A stretch of DNA of 5,457 bases from Hungatella sp. UBA5982 (GTDB lineage Bacteria > Bacillota > Clostridia > Lachnospirales > Lachnospiraceae), in contig DJBG01000167.1 in assembly GCA_002429965.1 (NCBI GenBank), forward strand, positions 846 to 6,302, in the 5' to 3' direction. The notes below the pieces were generated by a model. It was not told where the DNA came from, did no database searches, and worked only from the letters and a program-made list of their open reading frames with translations. Numbering within the stretch: position 1 is the stretch's first letter; each line of letters opens with the position of its first letter. Made by a program: the position numbers and the translations under genes. Positions 1-4,880 of this stretch are shown one piece after another.

Positions 1-1
1 C

Positions 2-250
2 GCCGTCATCCGGGCCGCAAAGCGTTTTAAGCTCAATGTGCCAAAGGATATCATGGTGGTGGGCTTTGACAACATCGAATTTTCCACAATGACCTGCCCT
101 TCCATCACAACGGTCAATCAGCCCCGCCTGCAGCTTGGATATACTGCCTGTGAGATGCTGTTAGAAATGATGGAAAACCCCTTAAGTTCCCCAAAATCAC
201 TAATCCTGGACGCAGAACTGGTGATCAGGGAGTCAACTGCGAAAATCTGA
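2..250 (+). CDS. LacI-family transcription regulator, C-terminal fragment (5' end outside window)
   Basis: The visible 82 residues are the end of a LacI/GalR-type regulator; the DNA-binding headpiece and most of the ligand-binding domain lie upstream of the window. The phrase VPKDIMVVGFDNIEFSTMTCPSITTV is the characteristic LacI-family strand and turn ('P.DI.VVGFD' followed by 'P.LTTV.QP'), here with ITTVNQPRLQLGYTACEMLL leading into the last helix. The ending 'ELVIREST' is the usual family C-terminus (L.VR.ST). The effector is probably a sugar, as for most family members, but nothing visible identifies it and the regulated genes would be outside the window. The reading frame is open from base 2 and stops with TGA at 248-250, followed 29 bases later by a terminator hairpin. 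It is convergent with leuA. The family call is firm; the specific role is unknown. Confidence 0.93.
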   Translation, partial: AVIRAAKRFKLNVPKDIMVVGFDNIEFSTMTCPSITTVNQPRLQLGYTACEMLLEMMENPLSSPKSLILDAELVIRESTAKI

Positions 251-279
251 TATGGTTTTCCGCCAGAACATAAAAAACA

Positions 280-316
280 GGGTCAGCCTTTTATCAAAGG
301 CTGACCCCTTTATTTT
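280..316. terminator. Bidirectional intrinsic terminator between lacI-type gene and leuA
   Basis: A perfect 12-bp stem is formed by 280-291 (GGGTCAGCCTTT) and 296-307, with a 4-base loop. On the plus strand it is followed by CTTTATTTT, giving a U-rich tail for the LacI-type gene. On the minus strand it is followed by a run of six T (complement of 272-277), giving a proper tail for leuA. The plus-strand tail overlaps the leuA stop codon (315-317), so the two convergent genes share one compact terminator. Confidence 0.9.
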
Positions 317-1982
317 ATGAATAGAATAACCGGTTTACCGCGCTGAAGATTCCGCGGATAGAAGCTCTTGTAATGTTGGAACTGATTCCCACACCGTAGG
401 TAGCCTTTCCTGTCTTCACATCAAGGAGGTGAATATAGGAAGCCGCCTGTGCTCCGGAACCGGAAGTAAGAGCATGCTCGTAGTAGTCCAGAACCCTGAT
501 CTCAATACCAAGTTCTTTTTCCAGCCCTTTTTGTACCGCATCAATAGGTCCGTTTCCAATGCCTTCAAAGATTTTCTCTACGCCGTGATCGGTGTAGCGG
601 ACTTTTGCAGCTGTGGAGAACGCTGTATCATCTTCTGCTTCCGTAATCTGGGCTTTGCGGAAATGGATAGGCTCTTTCTTCTCCGAGTAGTTGCTTTTAA
701 ACTCTTCCATGATCTGCTCAGGAGCAACCTCACCCTGCTTTTCGGAAATCGCCTGGATCACGTCAGCAAACTCTTTATGCATACCCTTTGGAAGCTTGAA
801 GCCGTAGAAGGTATCCATGACAAAGGCTACGCCGCCTTTGCCGGACTGGCTGTTGATCCGTACGATAGGCTCATACTGCCTGCCGATGTCCGATGGATCG
901 ATTGGCAGGTAAGGAACCTCCCAGTAAGTATTCTTTCTATCCCGCATGGCCTGCATGCCTTTGTTGATGGCATCCTGGTGGGAGCCGGAAAAGGCGGTAA
1001 AAACAAGCTTTCCTGCATATGGATGCCTTGGCTCCACTTCCATCTTGGTGCAGCGCTCATATATGTCAACGATCTCACGAATATTCTCAATATGAAGCTC
1101 CGGATTGATTCCGTGAGAGAACATGTTGTATGCGACTGTTAAAATATCCACATTCCCGGTCCGTTCGCCGTTTCCTAAAAGCGTGCCTTCCACCCGGTCG
1201 GCTCCTGCCAGCAGGGCAAGTTCTGTCGCTGCGATTCCGGTTCCCCGGTCATTGTGGGGGTGAACGCTTAAAATAATGCTGTCACGGTTCTTGAAATGAG
1301 TGTTCATCCATTCGATCTGATCCGCATAAACGTTAGGAGTTGCCATTTCCACGGTGGAAGGAAGGTTGAAGATAATTTTTTTATCCGGTGATGCACCCCA
1401 GGTTTCCTGGACTGCCGTACAAATATCCAAGGCAAAATCCAGTTCTGTTCCAGTAAAGCTTTCCGGCGAATATTCAAGAACCACTTCTCCGTCAAAGCCC
1501 TGCATATATTGCTTCACCCATTCCGTACCCTTTACGGCGATATCCCTGATTTCTTCTCTTCCCTTGTTGAAAACCACATCCCGCTGAAGAGTTGAAGTGG
1601 AATTGTAGATATGTACAATCGCCTTCTTAACTCCCTGAAGGGCTTCAAAGGTCCTCTTGATCAAATGCTCCCTGCACTGGACCAGAACCTGGATGACCAC
1701 GTCATCAGGAATCAGCTTACGTTCCACAAGCTGCCTTAAGAAATCAAACTCAATCTGGGACGCTGCCGGAAAACCGACCTCAATCTCCTTAAAGCCCAAC
1801 CGGATCAGGAGATCAAACATCTCGATCTTCTCTTCCACAACCATGGGCTCCGTAAGGGCCTGGTTACCATCCCTTAAGTCAACACTGCACCAGATCGGCG
1901 CCTTCTTAATCTCATTGCACGGCCATTGTCTCTCCGGATAGCTGACTACCGGTACTCTTTTATATCTTTGATAATTCAACAT
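315..1982 (-). CDS. leuA: 2-isopropylmalate synthase (long form, leucine-regulated type)
   Basis: LeuA condenses acetyl-CoA with 2-oxoisovalerate to 2-isopropylmalate, the committed step of leucine synthesis, in the cytoplasm. The 555-residue protein matches the long LeuA class known from Mycobacterium, Corynebacterium and many clostridia. The catalytic TIM barrel carries DLRDGNQAL at residues 35-43 (metal and catalytic Arg-Asp), HPHNDRG at 241-247 (metal-binding histidines) and GNGERTGNVDI at 270-280. A linker region contains SGSHQDAI (332-339) and SGKGG (380-384). The C-terminal part from about residue 440 fits the LeuA allosteric dimer domain, with the SGSGAQAASYIHL segment at 507-519 where leucine feedback acts in the family. 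All motifs are intact. The start is ATG at 1980-1982, preceded by GGAGGAG with a 7-base gap. No leuB, leuC or leuD is adjacent. Its own promoter and a leader of about 220 nt lie upstream. Confidence 0.97.
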   Translation of the reverse strand: MLNYQRYKRVPVVSYPERQWPCNEIKKAPIWCSVDLRDGNQALTEPMVVEEKIEMFDLLIRLGFKEIEVGFPAASQIEFDFLRQLVERKLIPDDVVIQVLVQCREHLIKRTFEALQGVKKAIVHIYNSTSTLQRDVVFNKGREEIRDIAVKGTEWVKQYMQGFDGEVVLEYSPESFTGTELDFALDICTAVQETWGASPDKKIIFNLPSTVEMATPNVYADQIEWMNTHFKNRDSIILSVHPHNDRGTGIAATELALLAGADRVEGTLLGNGERTGNVDILTVAYNMFSHGINPELHIENIREIVDIYERCTKMEVEPRHPYAGKLVFTAFSGSHQDAINKGMQAMRDRKNTYWEVPYLPIDPSDIGRQYEPIVRINSQSGKGGVAFVMDTFYGFKLPKGMHKEFADVIQAISEKQGEVAPEQIMEEFKSNYSEKKEPIHFRKAQITEAEDDTAFSTAAKVRYTDHGVEKIFEGIGNGPIDAVQKGLEKELGIEIRVLDYYEHALTSGSGAQAASYIHLLDVKTGKATYGVGISSNITRASIRGIFSAVNRLFYS

Positions 1983-1989
1983 GTTTTAT

Positions 1990-1996
1990 CTCCTCC
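1990..1996 (-). promoter_or_regulatory. Ribosome binding site of leuA
   Basis: GGAGGAG on the minus strand, separated from the leuA ATG by ATAAAAC (7 bases). It is a strong Shine-Dalgarno site and supports the chosen start. It lies just downstream of two mutually exclusive small hairpins (see findings). Confidence 0.85.
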
Positions 1997-2037
1997 ATAA
2001 TCTTTTAATCGTCTGCTTTGCCCGGCAGATCACCGGG

Positions 2038-2052
2038 TATTTTCTGAAATAG
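2038..2052 (-). promoter_or_regulatory. Candidate CodY-binding box in the leuA leader
   Basis: The minus-strand 15-mer CTATTTCAGAAAATA matches 11 of 15 positions of the published CodY consensus AATTTTCWGAAAATT; the core TTTCAGAAAAT is perfect. CodY is the branched-chain amino acid and GTP sensor that represses ilv and leu genes in many Firmicutes. The site is about 150 bases downstream of the predicted transcription start, so it would act as a roadblock rather than at the promoter. The match and its place before a leucine gene are suggestive. The motif is AT-rich and degenerate, and whether this organism has CodY cannot be seen here. Confidence 0.4.
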
Positions 2053-2053
2053 G

Positions 2054-2080
2054 AAAAAACTCAACGCAGGCTTTGGAGTC
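2054..2080 (-). terminator. Weak hairpin plus U-tract in leuA leader, possible attenuator
   Basis: On the minus strand, GACT-C-CAA pairs with TTG-AGTT around an 8-base loop that could close one further G-C pair, leaving one bulged C. It is followed directly by six T (complement of 2054-2059). The stem is short and partly A-U, so termination strength is doubtful. Its position inside the untranslated leader of a leucine gene is why it is listed; no convincing competing antiterminator was found. Confidence 0.25.
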
Positions 2081-2150
2081 GATAAATCACGCTGTATCTT
2101 TTGACAATGAACAACGTGGCTTTTACAGGTCTAACCCCATCTTTCATCAT
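2061..2150 (-). CDS. Possible 29-codon leader ORF upstream of leuA
   Basis: An ATG at 2148-2150 opens a 29-codon frame ending in TGA at 2061-2063. An AAAGGA sequence lies immediately before it, at a better distance (3 bases) from a second in-frame ATG at 2145-2147, though still short of ideal. The peptide starts MMKDGVRPVKATLFIVK and ends SVIYRLQSLR. It has 9 Leu, Ile or Val among 29 residues but no consecutive leucine codons, unlike classical leu leader peptides. Its stop codon lies in the 3' arm of the weak U-tracted hairpin. A frame this short can easily arise by chance, so this is only a candidate leader peptide. Confidence 0.18.
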   Translation of the reverse strand: MMKDGVRPVKATLFIVKRYSVIYRLQSLR

Positions 2151-2171
2151 TCCTTTGCATTAAAATCACAT

Positions 2172-2197
2172 ACCGTGCTCTGATAGTGTGTCACGGT
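2172..2197. promoter_or_regulatory. Inverted repeat at the start of the leuA transcript (operator or 5' stem-loop)
   Basis: Perfect 6-base arms ACCGTG (2172-2177) and CACGGT (2192-2197) flank 14 bases. The repeat begins about 7 bases downstream of the predicted start point near 2204. It could be a repressor operator that blocks initiation or clearance, or a stem-loop at the 5' end of the mRNA. The sequence matches no operator I recognise. Confidence 0.35.
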
Positions 2198-2210
2198 GAA
2201 GTGTTATGTT

Positions 2211-2239
2211 ATTATAGCACGACTAAAAAAGACTTACAA
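2211..2239 (-). promoter_or_regulatory. Sigma-A type promoter of leuA
   Basis: On the minus strand, TTGTAA (2234-2239) is followed after exactly 17 bases by a perfect TATAAT (2211-2216). The expected start is an A near 2204, giving a leader of about 220 nt. The -35 hexamer lies within the 3' arm of the telA terminator hairpin, so the two elements share DNA. Confidence 0.8.
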
Positions 2240-2272
2240 CAGAAAAATTAATTTTCTATTGTAAGTCTTTTT
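2225..2272 (-). terminator. Intrinsic terminator of xpaC-telA
   Basis: Arms 2226-2239 and 2259-2272 form a perfect 14-bp stem (AAAAAGACTTACAA on the plus strand). After one C-A mismatch, a further 6 pairs (2241-2246 with 2252-2257) close a 5-base loop. On the minus strand the hairpin starts 7 bases after the telA TAA and ends in six T (complement of 2225-2230), part of which also pair in the stem. Because the stem ends in A/T runs on both sides it might also stop plus-strand transcription. Confidence 0.85.
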
Positions 2273-2279
2273 ACCTTTG

Positions 2280-3437
2280 TTATTTGCTAAGCTGTAAAAG
2301 CTTGGATTTCAATTCGCCTTCCATCCGGCTTAACTCCACTTCCGCTTCCCGGCGTTTTGTCCTGCCCTCGGCCTGGATCCGGACCACTTCATCCAAAGTC
2401 GTTATAAGGGATTCATTGGTTTTCTTAAGGGTTTCCATGTCCACGATTCCCCGTTCTGATTCCTTTGCCGTCTGAATGGTGGCGGTCTTTAATACCTCTG
2501 CGTTCTTCTTTAAAAGCTCATTGGTCATATCCGACACCTCTCGCTGGGCCTTTGCCGCCTGCTCGGAATGGCTGATTCCGATGGCAAGCACCATCTGGCG
2601 CTTCCACAGAGGAATGGTGTTCACAAGGGTGGACTGTATCTTTTCCGTCATTAAGGTGTCATTGTTTTGAACCAGACGGATCTGAGGAGCCATCTGAATG
2701 GATATCATGCGTGTAAGCTCTAAGTCATGAAGCTTCTTCTCAAAACGGTTCAGCATGGAAGACAAGTCATTGGCTGCCTGGGCATCTTCCGGAAGCCCGC
2801 TTTTCGCCGCCCGGTCCAAAAGTGCCGGCAGCTCTTCCTGCTGCACCCTGGCAAGTTTCCTTTTCCCCGCCAGGATATACATGGTAAGTTCTTTGAAATA
2901 CGTGGTGTTTAAGTCATACATCTTATCCAGAAGTGCGATGTCCTTTAACAGCTGGATCTGATGGTTCTGAAGGACCTTGCAGATCTGGCCTACATTGGCT
3001 TCTGCCTTTGCATACCTGGCCTTAATGCCTTCCACCCGGTTTACGCTTTTTTTGAAAAGACCGAAAAGGCCCTTTTCTTCTTCCTCCACTTCAATGCTTT
3101 TAAGCTCTACAACCACCTCTGACAGGATCTGGCCCACTTCCCCCAGATCTTTGGTCTTTACATTATCAAGGGCTGCTTCTGAAAAGTCGGCAATCTTTTT
3201 CTGCGCTCCGGCTCCATACTGAAGGATCAGATTGGAGTCCCTTAAATCGATTTTTTCCGCAAAGTCAGTAACTTGTCTTTCTTCTTCCGGTGTTAAGTCG
3301 GCTGCCGGCACTTCCTCCACCTCTTTAAGAACGCTTTCTGTCTGCACCAGCCGGGTCTCTTCCATTCCACCGGCCCCAAGGGGAGACAGTGTCAGTTCCG
3401 GCGCTTCCTTTAACATCTCTTCAATATCCTTACTCAT
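2280..3437 (-). CDS. telA: TelA/YaaN family protein (toxic-anion resistance family)
   Basis: The 385-residue protein has the hallmarks of the TelA family (Pfam PF05816): a variable acidic N-terminus (1-55), a basic GLFGLFKKS segment at 123-131, the MAPQIRLVQ motif at 249-257, STLVNTIPLWKRQMVLAI at 269-286, and long helices predicted to coil up to the C-terminus. No signal peptide or membrane helix is seen, so it is probably cytoplasmic. Founding members were linked to tellurite resistance on RK2-type plasmids. Chromosomal homologues such as Bacillus subtilis YaaN and a Listeria homologue linked to cell-wall-active antimicrobials suggest envelope stress, but the biochemical role is unknown. 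The start overlaps the xpaC stop by 8 bases (ATGAGTAA) and is preceded by AGGAGG with an 8-base gap, indicating an operon with coupled translation. A terminator follows immediately. Confidence 0.94.
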   Translation of the reverse strand: MSKDIEEMLKEAPELTLSPLGAGGMEETRLVQTESVLKEVEEVPAADLTPEEERQVTDFAEKIDLRDSNLILQYGAGAQKKIADFSEAALDNVKTKDLGEVGQILSEVVVELKSIEVEEEEKGLFGLFKKSVNRVEGIKARYAKAEANVGQICKVLQNHQIQLLKDIALLDKMYDLNTTYFKELTMYILAGKRKLARVQQEELPALLDRAAKSGLPEDAQAANDLSSMLNRFEKKLHDLELTRMISIQMAPQIRLVQNNDTLMTEKIQSTLVNTIPLWKRQMVLAIGISHSEQAAKAQREVSDMTNELLKKNAEVLKTATIQTAKESERGIVDMETLKKTNESLITTLDEVVRIQAEGRTKRREAEVELSRMEGELKSKLLQLSK

Positions 3438-4722
3438 TCTTCATACCTCCTGTAAAGTCACTTTCCGCCCAGCCATCCTTTTTTAACATAGTCTGGATTA
3501 CCGAAGCATCTGTGGAAACATCCAAGGCGGCATCCTGGTAAAGATCATCAAGCAGCCGCTCAAAGGCCTGGTTTATAGTATCAAGAGTTCTCTCTATCTC
3601 CGCCTTTGCGGAAGAGATATTGGCTCCCTGGGATCCTACGCTGTCAAAATCCCGGTATGCGTTTACCAGCTTTACTGTTGTGGGAAGGTAATATTCCATA
3701 AAGCGCTCCATCTCCCCGATCCGTACCGGACGCTTGGAAACGGATTCAAAAATCCTGCGGATCACATGTTCCAGATTAGAAATCTTCTGGGAAATCACTT
3801 CCCCCGGAATGGCGTCATTGGCCTCCCTTAATATCCTTAAATAATTCTGGCCGTCGGCCATCATCTGTTTTATTTCCTCAGAAGGAGTATCTTCTTTTGT
3901 TTTTTCTCTGGCATCTTCAATCTCTCTTTCCTTAAGGGCCTTCTGGCATTCCAGATACTGCCTGTAAGTGGATTCACTTAAGATCAGGCATGTCTTTTGT
4001 TCATCCAGATACGCCTGTTTAAAGATTCTAAGCTTGATCATCTTTTGGACGTCCTTCAATACAAAATCACGGGATCTGCCAATGCTTACCGCCAGTTCCT
4101 CTATGCTGCAATACATCCGCTTTCCTGACTGCTTAGCATAAATCCTGGCCCTCTTTAACCGGTCCCGGATGGCAATTCCTGTTCGGAGCATGAAACCGGA
4201 TGCGCCGCCTAACAGGAGCAAGAACACGGATGCTCCTGCCACCGCCCAGATGACCGGTTTCACCACCAGAGCCACAATCCAGACGACTAAAAGAAGAATC
4301 AGGATCACGCCGATGCCAATGCTTCCAAACACCGTATACAAAATACTCGATACACGGCCCGTCTGATTTAACTGTATCAACTCTCCCTGACCATCACCCG
4401 TTCTTTTTTGAACATCCCGGCTGGTCTGAAATGCCCGGTAACCCGGTCCGTCTTCACGGCTTTCTCTTTGGGCCGATGCTCCGCTCCACTCAGTCTTCCG
4501 GTATGTCTCCGTTCTTTTGCTGCTTTGGCTGCTAAAGCTGCCCGGCGGTGTTTTCTTTCCAAACTCCGCCCCCTTAATCAGCTGGCTCCTGGCTTCCTCC
4601 AGGGCAGAATTAACTGTATCGGATATGGTCCTGTTCAGCTGGTTAAAATCCATGGAGTCAATGGCATTCTGCACCGAATCCCTGATCTGGTCTCCTAAAT
4701 TTGAAAATTCTCTATTATCCAT
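3430..4722 (-). CDS. xpaC: XpaC-family membrane protein ('5-bromo-4-chloroindolyl phosphate hydrolysis' family)
   Basis: The 430-residue protein belongs to the XpaC family (Pfam PF10112), named from a Bacillus gene affecting cleavage of a chromogenic phosphate; true enzymatic activity is not established. From the N-terminus: a helical segment (1-45) with the family-like LGDQIRDSVQNAIDSMDFNQLN; a polar, probably disordered linker (about 55-118); two closely spaced membrane helices (about 128-152 and 156-178); a basic stretch; a winged-helix-like segment (about 203-250, IEELAVSIGRSRDFVLKDVQKMI); a charged linker; and a helical C-terminal domain. The chosen start is the ATG at 4720-4722. An upstream in-frame ATG at 4753-4755 would add 11 residues but has no ribosome site and lies only about 3 bases from the predicted transcript start. 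The gene overlaps telA by 8 bases, the same pairing as xpaC-yaaN in Bacillus subtilis. Confidence 0.9.
   Translation of the reverse strand: MDNREFSNLGDQIRDSVQNAIDSMDFNQLNRTISDTVNSALEEARSQLIKGAEFGKKTPPGSFSSQSSKRTETYRKTEWSGASAQRESREDGPGYRAFQTSRDVQKRTGDGQGELIQLNQTGRVSSILYTVFGSIGIGVILILLLVVWIVALVVKPVIWAVAGASVFLLLLGGASGFMLRTGIAIRDRLKRARIYAKQSGKRMYCSIEELAVSIGRSRDFVLKDVQKMIKLRIFKQAYLDEQKTCLILSESTYRQYLECQKALKEREIEDAREKTKEDTPSEEIKQMMADGQNYLRILREANDAIPGEVISQKISNLEHVIRRIFESVSKRPVRIGEMERFMEYYLPTTVKLVNAYRDFDSVGSQGANISSAKAEIERTLDTINQAFERLLDDLYQDAALDVSTDASVIQTMLKKDGWAESDFTGGMKNE
3446..3451 (-). promoter_or_regulatory. Ribosome binding site of telA inside xpaC
   Basis: AGGAGG on the minus strand lies 8 bases before the telA ATG and within the last codons of xpaC. 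A full-consensus site here means telA can be initiated independently as well as by coupling through the ATGAGTAA overlap. Confidence 0.85.
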
Positions 4723-4764
4723 ATTCCCTGGTCTCCCAAAAACAATTTGTTGCATCAGACTATA

Positions 4765-4793
4765 ATCATATCATGAATTGTCCTGATTTACAA
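4765..4793 (-). promoter_or_regulatory. Sigma-A type promoter of xpaC-telA
   Basis: On the minus strand, TTGTAA (4788-4793) and TATGAT (4765-4770) are separated by 17 bases. The expected start near 4758 gives a leader of about 36 nt to the ATG at 4722 and argues against the upstream ATG at 4755. The -35 hexamer is identical to that of leuA. A 20-bp inverted repeat (AATTG, 10 bases, CAATT; 4776-4795) covers the -35 and part of the spacer. Confidence 0.65.
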
Positions 4794-4807
4794 TTATGCA
4801 TAACTGC

Positions 4808-4863
4808 AAAAAAATAGAAAGCCTCCAAAACCGGAAGCTTCTCCGGACTTTGGATCACTTTCT
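4808..4863 (-). terminator. Intrinsic terminator of glmM
   Basis: On the minus strand, AGAAAG pairs with CTTTCT (outer arms 4858-4863 and 4816-4821), then CCAAA with TTTGG, then CCGGA with TCCGG around the loop, separated by small internal loops. A run of seven T (complement of 4808-4814) follows one base after the hairpin. It starts 17 bases after the glmM stop and 15 bases before the xpaC -35, so it insulates the two units. Confidence 0.88.
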
Positions 4864-4880
4864 ATTCTTTTAACTATCTT

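Noticed and set aside
2..250. LacI-type regulator as the regulator of leuA
   Set aside because: It is convergent with leuA and separated from it by a bidirectional terminator. The family mostly senses sugars, so adjacency alone gives no support.
429..1142. 237-codon open frame on the plus strand opposite leuA
   Set aside because: It is antisense to an intact, fully recognisable leuA. Its translation resembles no family I know and is Cys/Phe-rich as antisense frames often are, so it is treated as a shadow of the coding strand.
2088..2128. Possible H-type pseudoknot in the leuA leader (CTGTA/TACAG crossing CACG/CGTG)
   Set aside because: The stems are only 5 and 4 bp and the loop geometry is poor: no bases separate the two 3' arms and the middle loop is 18 bases. 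This is within chance expectation.
2131..2160. Nine-codon ORF (MQRNDERWG) in the leuA leader
   Set aside because: It has no ribosome site and no Leu, Ile or Val codons, and it overlaps the 29-codon frame. It is most likely chance.
1983..2204. T-box riboswitch for leucine upstream of leuA
   Set aside because: This is the usual clostridial solution, but no T-box consensus or preceding specifier-type stem is present on the minus strand.
4377..4698. Short open frames on both strands over the xpaC linker
   Set aside because: They lie within the coding sequence of xpaC in other frames and lack ribosome sites or recognisable products.
4720..4755. Upstream in-frame ATG for xpaC, adding 11 residues (MQQIVFGRPGN)
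   Set aside because: It has no Shine-Dalgarno and lies about 3 bases from the predicted transcript start. The family-like N-terminus begins at the ATG at 4722.
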